Positions 31,131 through 43,603 of a stretch of DNA of 64,000 bases are shown here, in pieces. Source of the stretch: Cryptomeria japonica. Lineage: Eukaryota > Streptophyta > Pinopsida > Cupressales > Cupressaceae. Location: positions 654,814,468-654,878,467 of the forward strand of contig NC_081409.1 in NCBI RefSeq assembly GCF_030272615.1, given 5' to 3'. Position numbers and translations under genes: made by a program. A model generated the notes under the pieces. It made no database searches. It was not told the DNA's origin and saw only the letters and a program-made list of their open reading frames with translations. Position 1 is the first letter of the stretch. Each line of letters starts with the position of its first letter.

Positions 31131-33369
31131 AGTGGGCCCTTGGTCTCTTTCTTCAATTGATGAGTATTAAGTATTTTTAGATTTTACAGGATAAATTTTG
31201 CAATGATTTTACCTTGACATATATAAAGACATTTTTAGTGCATATTTGGTCTTTATTTTTGCATGTACAAATAATCCTGCCACATTTGTGGTCATTAGGG
31301 TTTTCTATAGATTTTACATTTTTTTTGTTTCAATTCACTTGTGTTCATTTCAAATATGTTTGTGGTTGTTCCTAAAGCATTTGTGGTAGTTTAGGCCTTG
31401 TGCTTGGTTAACTAGGGCTCTTTGGTAGTTTTTGTTTGTAGCATTTGTGGCTTATATTGCCACATCTATGGTTGTTCCTAATTCATTTATAGAAAATAGT
31501 ATTACATCTCTAGTTTTTGCAAGTTTTCTAATTTTGTATCTTGATAGTCAATTTTATCTACATTTCTAGGAGGTATAACAATGTCTCCAGTTTATGTCAC
31601 TTGGATTTTCCAATTCATTTGTTGGATTTTCAGATTTGGTTTTGATTTAGAAAACTCTTGTTGGTACTAATTAAGTGATATAGTTTCTCCATCAATTGTA
31701 TAACACACCTCTTTTGGAAATTACTCATATTTTCTTATAAGATATAAAGGATTTATATTTAAAACCATTAATTCTTGTTTTGCAAGGGTAGCTAGTTGAA
31801 TGCTTGTTCTTTCTTAGATTGTCTTATATTTGGATTTGCCTCTTTAAAAATAACTCTTGTTTATCATGTCTTGTGCACTTGCATGCTATGTGTTCATAAC
31901 CTTAAGGTGTTGTGAAAGTATCCTCTCCCCTCACCTTCATGGACCTTGTGTGTAAGAGAAATCACAATATATTTTCTAATTTCTTTTGTAGAGAGCCTAC
32001 CTCTATATAAGTGATCACTTTGAGGGGAATGAATCAAAGTGGCCTTTTATTCAACTCACTATATAAATGGTAAATGTAAAAGTTTGAGCCTAACTTGGGA
32101 TTTTATGCTATTAGTGTCAATTTGAGGGCATACATAGAGCTACATTGGTTTTACTAAAGCCTTAAGTGGCTTAAAAGTGAGGGCAAGTACACAAGTATCC
32201 CAAATAGTGACTAGAAACCTTATTATAGAGGCCCAACATTTTGATTGAGTTTTTTCAACATCTTGCTTGGTGCAAAGGTGTAGCATTGCACCTTAAAGTT
32301 ACTCACCATAAGGCTCCCTTATGTTGAGACAAAAATCCCCCTCTTTGTACAAGCTATACATAGATTTTTGGGGAGAGGGTAACTGACTCATCTTTCTAGC
32401 CCTGGAGGCCTCTACCTATCCTTCTCTCCACAAAGACAAGATTCCAAAGCACTCCTTAAGGTGTTGTTCATTTGAGCCAAAGGAGATTCCAAGTTTGGGC
32501 TTGAGTTTTGCTACCACCAACCTTGACGTTAGGTGTAAAAAGTGTTTGGCATGCCTTCTTTTGGGATAAGACCTGTGGAAATTTAGGCTTTGAGAGGCAT
32601 ATTCCATACCCTTATTGTTATTAATCACATAAAAAAAATTGTGTCTTTTTCTTTGTAGTGTTTTCTTGCCATAATAATAATAAAGATTTCATATTTGGTC
32701 ACATTTGATACCTAGAATAAACCTAGGCAAACATTAGGAAGACATTTCACTAAAACCATATATCTAACTCATATTGTCATGTTACTAGTACTTTCTAATG
32801 CATATTTGAACAATCTTATCATTTTACTGAGACTTAAAATTATGCTTCTTGTCAATCATTCCACATTAATCCATTCTTGCCACATGCATGACCTGTATAA
32901 TTGTGTGCCTAGTATTTTATCCTACATGTCCGGTTAGTAAGATTCACAAGCTTCCTTGCTAATTACTTAGGATTCCTAGTTAGTCAACCATAATTTTCAC
33001 CATTTTTTCTTCTTCATTTTTAGTATTTTTATACCCCCAAAGAAAACTCAATCTTACAAAATTCAAACAAATTACCTTGTTGTTGTTACTATCTTGCATC
33101 AACCTTTATATCTCTAGGTGGTCTCTTGTTTATATCTATAATCTTTCATTGTCAAATACAATCTCAATCCCTTGAGTTAAGTAGGCTTACCTTGTAATTT
33201 ATCATCTCCTAGGAAGTCATACATTGCTTAACTTATTGATTTGTGGATACACATCATAGTCCTTATCTTGTCATAATTTGAGTCTCATCTTAAGAAATTT
33301 TTTGACATTTTATCATCATCAACATATTACCTCCACCACACTCCTTACCATCTTGTTACTTCATTCCCT
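31131..33369. other. AT-rich non-coding stretch, probably decayed LTR or leader
   Basis: No ORF of significance on either strand. The words CATTTGTGG and TTTGTGGTTGTTCC recur at 31280-31500. It lies just upstream of the Gyp-2 gag-like ORF, so it may include its 5' LTR, but no repeat of the 3' LTR at 35472 was found in it by eye. Confidence 0.35.
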
Positions 33370-34335
33370 ATGTCAAACCTTTCCTTTGTATGGTTGAAAT
33401 TAAAGCCTAAATACTTAGAAGAGAAGCCAAACATGGATACCTTTTATTTAGATGACGAAAAATTATACAATACTAGGTCCATTAGAAACCAATCCTTTCG
33501 TAGTGGTTTAGAGGATGATTCACCAACCACAAAACAAATTTGATATTTTATGGCTATCTCTAGATTTAATAAGATGTTTAATGTCATATTGCATCAAGAC
33601 CTATAATGGTACTTTCTTATGCTATCTCAAAGTGATGTCAAATTGCCTCCTAATTTTTATGTATCTAAACTTAAGGAGGTTACCCAAGATGATTATACCA
33701 TTGGTAGACATGGACTTGGAGATATCCTTGTGCTTGAGTCAACCTCATCTCTTTTAAAAAAAATAGTTATTTCCACTCAAGATGCCCATATGCATACCCA
33801 ACAAGACCAAAATAAAACTCATGATAATACCCTTCACCTGCATTGTCAGAAGAATAATCATTCACATACCAATAGTCAACCTCATGGTAAAAGTGATGGT
33901 CATGCTTCTACCAATAAACAACATGGCTAGTTTAGCTAGTTATAACACCAAATAACATAATGAACAATCCTTTTTTTCCTTATTGCAAAGATGGAGAACT
34001 TTGGGTAGTCTTTTCCATTGTCATGTTTCACAAAAAATAAATAGTTAAGATGTTCACACAAAACTTGAATCAAGGGATTGGATTTGAGATTCGTAAACAA
34101 TGGTCAACCATATTTTAGGAGGTCATTGAAGAGTGTCTATCCATTAAAAATATCCTTCTTGGGAAAGGTATCATTAAGATTTACAAAGATAACACAGATT
34201 ACCCTAATTCACGTAATAAGAAAACACCTCACTTTTGGAACAAGAATAAGAACACTATTAATAATGTGGTTGCAAATGCAAACATGGTTGAGGTGACCCA
34301 ACCTTTGTTGAGATTTCAAGGTGCTAGTACATAGA
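33370..34335 (+). pseudogene. Gyp-2 gag-like ORF
   Basis: ATG at 33370 opens MSNLSFVWLKLKPKYLEEKP, followed by NMDTFYLDDEKLYNTRSIRN. After TAA/TAG-type stops and slips it continues in the same frame as PPNFYVSKLKEVTQDDYTIG and a His/Gln/Asn-rich part to 33930. Further decayed text follows (INNVVANANMVEVTQ near 34260-34300). Composition and place suggest a gag or pre-gag protein. No zinc knuckle is seen. Function unknown. Confidence 0.45.
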
Positions 34336-35471
34336 GTAATCAAGACCATAAAAACCTCCATTCATAAGCAAGACAAAAGAAAACCAAAACCCAAAAAACC
34401 TCCGACCATAAGCAAGACAAAAGAAAATAAGGGGAATCCATAGATTTCAAAACAATGCCCACATCTGCATAGAAGGAGGGCTCCATCTCCAAAGGAGCTG
34501 CCAATGCATGACCAAATAACCAACCACCCAGCACAGCTCCCTACATCCACTCAAAGATTCACAAATGAAACACATCTCCACCTCTGTAGGAGATAGAGTC
34601 ACCTCTATAGAAAAAGCTATAGAAAACCCATGAGTAGGAAAACAGAGAGTATACCAAGGAGAGAAAATAGAAAAATGTCCTTCAACAACCACAAAAGAGG
34701 GGAGAGAAGCAAGAGAGACAATGAAAGACATCCTTCTCTGCAAAACCCTAAAGGGTAGCCCAAAGTCGATAGTAATACCTCCATGCACAAAGTCCCCACC
34801 AAACAGATTCAGGAAAAAGAATGTGAAAACAAGGGCCCCATCCTCATCAACATCATCACCATGTGCCAAATCTACCCCATCCCAAGCACCTTCACCACCT
34901 CTACTTCCATCTTTTGAATACAATCCTCCTTTCGTACACATCCCACCTTTCTTGGAGATGATCTGAAACTAACAACCTCCAACCTCAAAGAGGGGGAATA
35001 CGACAGAGCTCTCAACCACACCATGGGCCCAAACCCATTGTCAACACTAGGAGTCACAGCTCCCCCAAAAACCCAATAACTCCAAGGTAAACAAAAAAGA
35101 GGCAAAGAGGCCCCTTTCGTTGACTATCCTCCAAAGCTTCCACAATAATGACCAATAACCCGACCAATAATGTGCATCTGCCTAAGGAAATAGGGTTGCA
35201 CCAGGAAAAGGGCATACCCCACCAGACAGAAAGGGAGGCAAGACCTGCAAGAAAATGCAAAAGAAGGGCCATGAACACGATCTGTCTCATCACCATTTGC
35301 TTCTACATCTTCATCCCCAACTGCCTCTGCTTCAAAAACCCTAGATCCTAAAGTCCCTTGGTGTTTAGTGTGTCTTGTCTTTTTGATATCTTGGTGAAAT
35401 TTTGTCAATGCAAGTTTGTACTTTACCATGAGTATGTTTAGTCTCATACTCTTGCTAAATCGGGGGCTAAA
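34336..35471 (+). other. Gyp-2 interior without recognisable gene
   Basis: Pro/Ser/Lys-rich short frames on the plus strand (for example 34721-34966) and an opposite-strand open frame, none with a known domain. The polypurine tract ends it. Confidence 0.4.
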
Positions 35472-36540
35472 TGTAGCATTGTAAATTATATTCACTTAAA
35501 ATTTATTTCTCACCTATGCATTTGGAATTTTGACTTTCGATGCTTGATTGCTATGCTAATTTTCTTATACCATATTGTAAACTCATATTTCCATTATCTT
35601 TTCATCTCTCCCCTCATTCTAGAGTCCTATTGTTTAGAACTAGGGCATGGGGTTCCCTGGTCCTAAACTAGGACTAATGTGTACCACACCTTGGTTCTCC
35701 TAATCAAGCCCTAAATTGGGGCCTCACAACAATCATTTCATTTGAGTGATAAATTTGATCTCGTGTCAGCATGTTCCAAAAATTAATTTTTTTTGAGATA
35801 GTCAAGTATAGAGGAAGGTCTACCCCTCTCATTTGGAATCTTAACAAACCAAATTCAAGATTTTAATTACACTCTAGCAAATTGAAGTGAGAAATCACCC
35901 AGTCATTCATTAAGCATTGGAGCAATATTGAAGTCAAATTCTAGTATTGAAGATGACATCCATGATCATTTATTTTATGAAAACATCCTAAATGAAACCA
36001 CAAAACCTTTGTGTGAAGCCCAAAAAAAAATTCCTCAAGGTATACAATATCTTATTATAGTATTTTATTACATTTATCAATTCAATTTCATGGTTATTTC
36101 CAAAATTGAAGTTTTACCTAAGGAAAACCCCTATTCCCAACATCTTTCCCTCTTTCTCTCTCTCTGTGCGCAAGAGCTATAATAAAAAATGTTGGCAATG
36201 TTGACAGTGACAAATAGGTTCAACTTTCTACAACAGAAAATTCAGAGGACTAGGGTAGATCTATGCTACCTAGTCTAGAAAAACTAGGCCAAACTTCTAG
36301 GAACAAGTTCTAATCATTCTCTTTTGCCCAAATCTTAGTTTGTGGCTCTATGGGAAATCTATAGCAATCTGTTTTCAATAATTTACATCAATTATTCATA
36401 CTTTTACCCTAATTTTACAATTACATTCCAAATTCAACTGAGAAAGAGGATAATCAATATCAACCAATTGAATCCAATTATAATCTCATATCTATCTCCA
36501 TTAGGATTGAGCCTAGATCTATTGGGTTCAATCCTCTTTT
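35472..36540 (+). repeat. Gyp-2 3' LTR (end approximate)
   Basis: Starts TGTAGCATTGTAAATTATA right after AAATCGGGGGCTAAA. The end is placed near 36540, after TTGGGTTCAATCC, by change of character only. A GGGCATGGGGTTCCCTGGTCC motif at 35643-35663 echoes the GC-rich motif in Gyp-1 LTRs. Confidence 0.55.
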
Positions 36541-37099
36541 AGTGTATGTTGTGTTAAATCAGTTATTTAACATATTTACTCGGTGAAACTTTAGTTCCTA
36601 ATTTTCATACAATACAAAAGGAGGATGAGAAAATAATATTTATGTTTATTAATGCCACCCTTGAATAATTTGTGAGAATAAGAAGCCTTACAAAATATTG
36701 TTATGTATTATTCTTAAAAGAATATCAAACTATAAAGGCTCATATATGGTTGAAAGGAAATATTGTAGTTTATGACAAGGAATATAATTGATGAAATCTC
36801 AGTCTTGAAGGAATTTAGAATGGACCACTAAATAAATATTGATTAATTACCAAATAAAATTCAAAGGAAATTGTAGTCAATAAAATATTGTACGTCACCC
36901 ATTTTCAAGATTGGATGTATTCATTTATCAATAGTTAAAATTATCACATCCAAAGGATAGAACTTTCCTTTGAATCACCAAACTATTAGCATCAAGAAGG
37001 AGAGATGCAAAATTAGATCATTGTGGTAGGGTGAATCACAAAAAAGTGTAGAGGCAATAACACCAAGTAATTTAACTCTATAAAAAAATTATTTGTTTC
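36541..37099. other. AT-rich stretch, nothing recognised
   Basis: Strongly A/T-rich with no ORF and no similarity noted to other parts of the window. Confidence 0.4.
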
Positions 37100-37530
37100 A
37101 ATGGTAAAGATTGGAAAAGGAGAGAAGAAATAAAATAAAAATTTAATGTGTAAAAATAATATTTTAGAAAAAGAGTTAGTAAAAACTTAAAAATCGTAAT
37201 GAAAAACAAATTGAAAATATATTTGATTAGGAAAGGATGTTTATAAAAAAAAATGTGAAATTGATATCTTGAAGTAATAAATTGTGAATGTTAAAAGGAA
37301 GAACAAAAATAAAAGAAGAGAAAAATAGTTCACAAAAGGATGAAATATAAAAATTGAAAGAACAAGATCAATTGTAAAAATTAGTAATAGCATGTTGAAA
37401 TGAAAATAAATGCCCAAAGACTAAGGCTTTACTTTGTGATATACCAGATGTGATACAAATTATTTATGTAATATAACTTAATATTCTTTAAATAGAGAGT
37501 ATAAGGGTAGTGATAATGTATTGCAAATGT
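37100..37530 (+). repeat. Dispersed repeat, copy 1
   Basis: A-rich segment that aligns over about 400 bp with 48420-48850. Shared landmarks are ATAAAATAAAAATTTAAT, ATTAGGAAAGGA(T/A)GTTTAT, GATGAAATATAAAA, GGC(T/C)TT and TTTGATACAAAT-type words in the same order. Both copies precede copia-type coding remnants, so it is probably part of one copia family (leader or gag). Confidence 0.7.
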
Positions 37531-37739
37531 ATTGGAATTTGCAAATCTTGTTAGTTGTGATGATAAAAGTTATAGATGTTTCACAACGAATGTCACTTTT
37601 AATATTATGAAAATAATGCATTATGATGGGAGATGATTCTATAAGTATAACACAAGGTTAATAGATAAAGGATTCATTCAATAATATGTATTTCATTATA
37701 ATAAGATATTTACATTTATAACAAGGTTTAATGTAGATC

Positions 37740-38330
37740 AAATGATCTTAGCAATTGCATCTCAAATCAATTCGAAGGTTTATCAAATGGATGACTAATT
37801 AAAATTATTTTATGATTTTCTAGAAGATGTTTATGTTCAACAACCACTATGATATAAATATTACTTTAAGATATGTATTTCAATTTGGATTGGGCATAGT
37901 TCCATGGGAATCAAAGAGGCAACCTATAGTGATAATTCTATTAATAGAAGAAGGGTGTTTACTAGAAGCATCTACAACATGGCAAGCTATTCGGTGAAAA
38001 TAATATTGGTAGATTTAATGCATGACTAAGAAGAAAAAATTATAGTCTATTGTGATAACATAAGAATTGTATTATTAAATAACCATGTCTTTTGTAAGGG
38101 GAGAAAGCAAATTGATACAATTATCCACAAGAGAGGAAATAAAATTGATACAAGGTATCATTTCATTTGAGAGCTAGTAAGAAATTAAAAAAATCACTTG
38201 GAATCTTGAAAATGTGAAGATCTATTGGTAGATATATTCAAAAAGGAATTAAGGAGGGAACAATTTGAATACCTAATAGAGAATTTGATTCTTGTAAATG
38301 TTCAATCAATTAGTGGTGGTAAGGTGGAAT
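37740..38330 (+). pseudogene. Cop-2: decayed copia RT/RNase H
   Basis: Plus-strand remnant of Ty1/copia pol. SKVYQMDD and FLEDVYVQQP at 37770-37845 match the RT text KVYQMDVKSAFLNG..EEVYV.QP. After a deletion, RNase H appears: WESKRQPIVI at about 37908, EASTTWQAIR at about 37970 (frameshifted), EEKIIVYCDNIRIVLLNNHV at 38030-38095, DTRYHFI-stop-ELV near 38150, and DIFKKELRREQFEYLIENL near 38230. The loss of the RT core between the two parts is large. A short run of purines and a possible LTR start follow near 38320. Confidence 0.8.
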
Positions 38331-39840
38331 GATAGAATATTCTATTAATTTCTCTTCCACAAACTAAACATAGAAAATAATATGTACTGGAAGTAGAAAT
38401 ATATAATTTACTATTATGAAAATTTTGATTTTTTAGCACATCGGCCAAAATTCTTGAAAGTTTATTGTTCTTTGAGAGTCCTCTATATAATGAGGAAATT
38501 ATAAACAATTTTTTATCAACCTGAATAGAAATTGTTGTTTATGTTAAAACATCTATGTGTCTATCACTACCTCTATCAATCAATAGTTTTCCCTTGGTGA
38601 ATGATGAATTTGTGTGTGTGTGTCTGTTTCTATGTGTGTGTGTGCCAAGATATTAGCCTTGTGACATCTATATTGAAATTTCTATTAAGAATAGGGAGAA
38701 ACCTCAAGATTAATATATATAAACACCTTTTAGACATATGCATTTAAGATCTATGCTAGTAGTATTCATAGTGAATAATTAAATTTTGTTGTATTTATAT
38801 CAAATGTTATCTTCTTTTAACAAATAAAGAAGTCTCTCATGTTCAAAAAATTGTATATTATTGATTACATTTATAATATATTATTAAATAATATTATATT
38901 ATTTAGAATCTACAATATGTAGCGTTATTAAAGATAATTTCTCCCTAAACTAAAATTAGTTAATATTTTTTTAAATATCTCTACAAGCATCTTACTATAT
39001 TGTTACTGAGTTATTTCTATCATTGGCATGTAAGCTATCTTTTAAGATTTTTTTTTACCTCTTCTATCTTATACATTGCATGCTTGTTACATACTTTTCA
39101 TTTTGTTATCTATATTAAATCTATGTTTCCCCCTTCCATGCCTACCCTATGTGGCTTGTAAAAAATTTAAAATTTAATTGTTTTAAAATGGAACCTCATA
39201 TATAGACCACACCAATTTTCCAATGCATTCAAAATTTATTTAAGAATAAGTATTTAAATATATACAATGTTATGCACCCATTAATCACACTATTGATAAT
39301 TTAGCCACAATACAAAGACAAATATCAATTTAATATATGAATAATATTCTTTTAAATTAATAAAATTTCCAACTCAAGAAGGGTTTAAGGAACATTAGCA
39401 TAGGTCCCCAAAAATCAAAAACTCAAAATTATAAAGAAGGCAAAGATTCCCCATAAACTTAAAACACAGGAGTTTAAAGCTAACAACCAAAACAAAATGC
39501 ATAAAATATAAACAAAATGAAATTGTAAACTTAATTTATTTTTGTGATATAAGATTTTTTATAGACCTGGATGCTTATACATCACATGATGTGAAATGAA
39601 TTAATTGTACAATGAATGTACCAAAAATACTTTACCGGTTTACCACAGGTTGGGCAACATCCGGATCAAAAGGTTTCTAATGATCATGTCAACAAGATCA
39701 CTGACGCAACTTCAGACATGAGATCTATGAGAATCAGTACTATCATCGACATAAACATCAAATTCGGTAGCATGATTATTGGGTATAAGGTAACTCAATC
39801 AAAATGATTGAATTTTGTTTCTAGCTCCTGCATTTTCACA
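38331..39840. other. AT-rich non-coding stretch with a TG microsatellite
   Basis: Possibly the Cop-2 3' LTR at its left end (TGATAGAATATTC at 38330). A TGTG-rich run lies at 38610-38645. From 38700 to 39600 sequence is very A/T-rich without ORFs. The part after 39600 may already belong to Sir-2 (a short frame 39616-39807 with no known domain). Confidence 0.4.
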
Positions 39841-39929
39841 GCTTATAAGATGATGAGTGAAAATGAGAAATTGGATCTAGATATGGTTGGATATTGGATG
39901 AATTGTTGATAAACCTAGGAAAGGTTAAA

Positions 39930-42390
39930 GGAGAAAAGAAAGGAAATTTTTAGTATGGTAACCTAATTGTCTATTTGATGCTATTTTTCATGAATGAGAC
40001 TCCCGATTTTGGGAAGAGACAATGGGCATTTGATATCCCGATAGGGAGGCAATTGAAACAGTCAATTGCTACATTAGGTAGTCAAAGAGATAACAAGTAT
40101 GGGGATATTTTATGGTATTCTGGAAGGCTTTGAAATATAGAGAAAGGGTTCCAAAGCACATTGTTGAGAAATACTCAACCAACATATGCTTCATGATGTA
40201 GAAAGATGAAACACTCATGGAAGTGGTCAAACCCTGGAAGATCTAGATTGAGGAGATGGGCTATGAAGTTGATGCACAGATCCTTGATGCTTATGCAATA
40301 ATGTTGACTGATGCACCTCTTGATGAAGTTGAGAAACCCTGTGGTACTTCTAAGCAGAAGACTCAAGAGGTTGAAACTAAGTTCAAATGAAAGAAGAGAG
40401 AGAAGCAAGAAGGAAAGGCAAGCAAGTTTGTTGAGAAAGTTTCATAGGACATCAAAGTATTGATTGATATTGTCTCTGAGAAAGGTAGGAAGAGGAAAGA
40501 ACCCAAAGTATTTATTGAACCTATTATAGTTGAATTTGAATCTGAGGATGACACACCCCTGGCATTCAAAAGGGTAATAAGGAAGAAAATAGAAGAAACC
40601 AAGGTAGAGTCTAAAAAGCAACCAGTTATGAAAGTTACATTCAAATTACTGTCACATAAATGAGCTCCAAAAGAAACACCTTCAGCTCCATCTGGTACTG
40701 GAAGAAGAAAGAAGAAGGATTACATTGATATGGCAAATGAATCTGGTAATGTAACTATCATTACACCAAAAACTTGTGCAGAATTAGTTGATGAGATTAC
40801 TAAGGATGGTATGTTAAAGAATGTATAGTTTTATTATGAAAATTTAGAGAATGATGAACAAAGAGAACTAGAGGAAGTAGTATTTTTATATTTGGATATT
40901 TATAAGAAAGCCTTGATAGAAATTGAAAACCAAATACTGACATAATTGTATGAGATGTTAGATTCTAGAAGACTATTAGCAATGCAAGGAGACAAGCATA
41001 TAAAGATACAATAGTTGTTATCTATTTGTGTTACTATTGCACCAGAGGAGATGGATAGGACACTTGAGGTTGAAGATAGGAAAATATTTAACAACAAACA
41101 TAGAATAATCAGCCTTATGTTAGGAAGAGTAAATGAGATAATCAAGGACACCAACAAGGTATGGGTTAAGTTCTTTGAAGAGAACTGTGGTTTTTTATAT
41201 TTTACCAGAATCAAAGATAGATACTGCAGACATCTCGATTGAAGGAAAAGGGAAGGTATTATGTGTACTTCACCCTAAATTTTGAAAACCATTAAGATAG
41301 TGGAAATTAAGCCCCCGCTAGTTACAAATGTACAGGCAAATGTTGAGATACCGGAAAATACAGAGAGTGTAAAGGCTTATAATGTATAGGATACTAATGT
41401 TGAGGACAATAGTCCTCCAGATATAGATGTATAGGTTTTGGTTACCGTTCCTAGGGAGGAACTGACAGTTACTGAGACTGCATCAAGTGGTGAAGCCATC
41501 GGTGCAAGTGAGGAAGCTATAAATGATAAATCATCAGAGGAGAAGAAAGGGGAATCCCGTAGGGAACTGGTGGTGATTCCATCATTGTTGTCAATTGACA
41601 CCTCATAGGTTGAAAATACAAGAATAACCGAGATGAGCTCTCCTGAACTCATGATGATGGCTGCACAAAAAATGATGGAGTGATCTATGGATAAAAGGAT
41701 TATTGATGAGTCTATCACAGTTTTGCATAAACTAGTCCTAGAGTGCAATTTTGACAGAGATGAGAGCCCTTCCGGAAAGCTCAAGACAATTACTGAGCAT
41801 ATTTCAAATGATTTTCAATCCTTGCAGCAGATATCAAACCGACAAGCACATGAAAGGTTCATACAAGAAAAAAGATCTACATTTGATCAAGTGATTGAGT
41901 CTGAGAGGAAGAAGATTAATTAAAAGTTGAAATTGATAGACAATTGTTTAAAGTAGTGTACAAATATTTACAGTTGCAGATGTTCTTATATTTAATTTGG
42001 ATAAGAAGATTAAGGATTCTCAGGAGAAAATTATAAGTATAGCCAATTCTTTTGATGGATTGAATTCATTGACTACATCCATTGATGGTCAGACTTTGGT
42101 TTTGGAAGCCCAAATTTTTGTTCTTGAGAAAGAAAAAGACAAAATCATAAGAAGGGAAAGAAGTGTTAGAGGTTTGGTGAGTCCCCAGTTTGATTCACTC
42201 AGTGTACATAAGGAGTGTATAGATCTGGTTGGCAAGCCCACACCGACAGAGTTAAATGAGAAAGAATCATTCACCCATATGTTAAATGGACTTGTATTTA
42301 TTTTCGACACTTTCAAATCTGGTTGGGACACTTATCTTGAGCTATTGGAGAAGGCATATCCAGATATTTTCAAACAGATTAAGCTCCAGT
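39930..42390 (+). pseudogene. Sir-2 extra ORF, homologue of the Sir-1 extra ORF
   Basis: Broken by stops and frameshifts. The stretch QWAFDIPIGRQLKQSIATLG (about 40026-40085), then KHIVEKYSTNICFMM, DETLMEVVKPWKI and EEMGYEVDAQILDAY (40158-40295), aligns block by block with the Sir-1 ORF: QW...QPVKKQIKESLQAVG, DIVKKYEEDICFTIK, DECIMEVVKP, PMGYEVMYDMLDGY, PLD. Downstream are Lys/Glu-rich parts (40460-40660) and a helical C-terminus (41997-42392, KKIKDSQEKIISIANSFDGL) analogous to the coiled-coil end of Sir-1. The long EEEKKK repeat of Sir-1 is absent. Function unknown. Confidence 0.7.
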
Positions 42391-42670
42391 AAAGTTTTTT
42401 TGGGACATTCATTATATAATATCTTTCATTCTTCATCCCGGTTTTGGATTATTGGTATTCTTTTTGGAATTTTGATGGCATTGATGTCAAAGGGGGAGTG
42501 ATATAGATGTGAAAAAGGAAAAGGGAGTTGTATACATTAGGGGGAGATATAGAAAACTATGGAAATATGGATTATTTTGTATTGATGGATATTCAGCTCA
42601 GGGGGGGCAGGTTCTGGATGAAACTGATAGATGAAACCATGATTAGTTTTCACATGAGTGTTTCCATCAA

Positions 42671-42686
42671 TGCTAAAGGGGGAGAT
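42671..42686 (+). other. Sir-2 polypurine tract
   Basis: CTAAAGGGGGAGAT followed by TGTTGGCAATTGACAC, the same arrangement as Sir-1 and Cop-4. Confidence 0.85.
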
Positions 42687-43603
42687 TGTTGGCAATTGAC
42701 ACTCAATTGGTTGGTTTCACTATGTTGTCATTGATGGAAACATGGTATCTTGTTCCGGCTTCATGTTTTGGGTTAGTTGTGTACTGACACACACTTCACC
42801 GACATCGACAGGATGGAAGGATTTCTTTGGTTACCGGCAATGTAGACCGACACGGTTTAGAATTAGGTTATCAGTATTGGAGGCTGACATCTTTTTGATC
42901 CGGCATCGGAAATTGTTTTTGATATTCATGTGTTTATGTTATCTAGCCGACATGTATTTTGATATGGTAAATATCTTTGTAAGTTGACATAAGGCATGAT
43001 AAATTATATAGGGTATATAGGTCAGTTGGATAGATCATTTTGTGATCTAACCGTATGGATGCGAATATGGATGTTAAGTAATGCGAAATATATCAGAGAG
43101 ATCATGAATGTGAGGATATTATTGTAAGGGGTTATTTTGTTAAAGGGTTTAGGGTTTCTGATCAGAATAGACATAGCTTAACTAGGACTATATTCAGGCA
43201 TAAAAGATTTTGTCTTTGAAGTTCATTCATTTCTTCGGATTGTAGTCTGGATTTATATGTAGTCAGTGAGGCTCCTTTTGTGATTGAGTAGTGTGCTCTA
43301 TGCTGTAAACCTTCCTACAAGTGCAGCCCCTATATTTTGTAATATTTCTTCATATGGCTAGTGGATTGATTTTGTGGGCCACAAATCTCATAGTGGTTTT
43401 TCCTCTTTGAGGTTTTCCACATATAGTTTTGTGTTATGGTGTTCATTTATGTGATTGGATTATTGGTTGCTTTACTTCTTTCAATTCTATATGTACCAGT
43501 ATACCTATTGGTGTATGCATGTTTTAATAAGGTTAAACTTGATTATTCCAGTAGAACACTAATTCACCCCCCCACCCCCCCCTCTCAGTGTTCTTGGATT
43601 CCA
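42687..43603 (+). repeat. Sir-2 3' LTR
   Basis: Starts TGTTGGCAATTG and ends near TCTTGGATTCCA at 43603, after a C-rich run (43565-43583) that mirrors the G-run at the end of the Sir-1, Cop-3 and Cop-4 LTRs. The end could also be at 43587 (CTCTCA). Only one LTR is present in the window. Confidence 0.7.

Larger units (their letters stand above)
33370..36540 (+). mobile_element. Gyp-2: Ty3/gypsy-type remnant, plus strand
   Basis: A gag-like ORF (33370-34335), a proline-rich and repeat-poor stretch (34340-35457), a polypurine tract (GGGGGCTAAA at 35462-35471) and the beginning of an LTR at 35472 define a plus-strand element. The polypurine tract and LTR start (TGTAGCATTG) are close in style to those of Gyp-1 (GGGGGCTAAATGTAGCATCC). 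RT and integrase are not found between gag and LTR, so pol was deleted or never present. The 5' end is not located. Confidence 0.6.
39841..43603 (+). mobile_element. Sir-2: 3' part of a Sir-type copia element, plus strand
   Basis: The extra-ORF homologue (39930-42390), a 3' UTR with two purine tracts (TCAAAGGGGGAGTG at 42487-42500 and TAAAGGGGGAGAT at 42674-42686), and one LTR (42687 to about 43603). No gag and no 5' LTR are seen, so the element is 5' truncated near 39.8 kb or the 5' part has decayed. Same design as Sir-1 but clearly more diverged. Confidence 0.75.

Noticed and set aside
34447-34941. 164-codon minus-strand frame in Gyp-2
   Set aside because: No domain, not conserved with other elements, and antisense to Pro/Ser-rich text of a plus-strand element.
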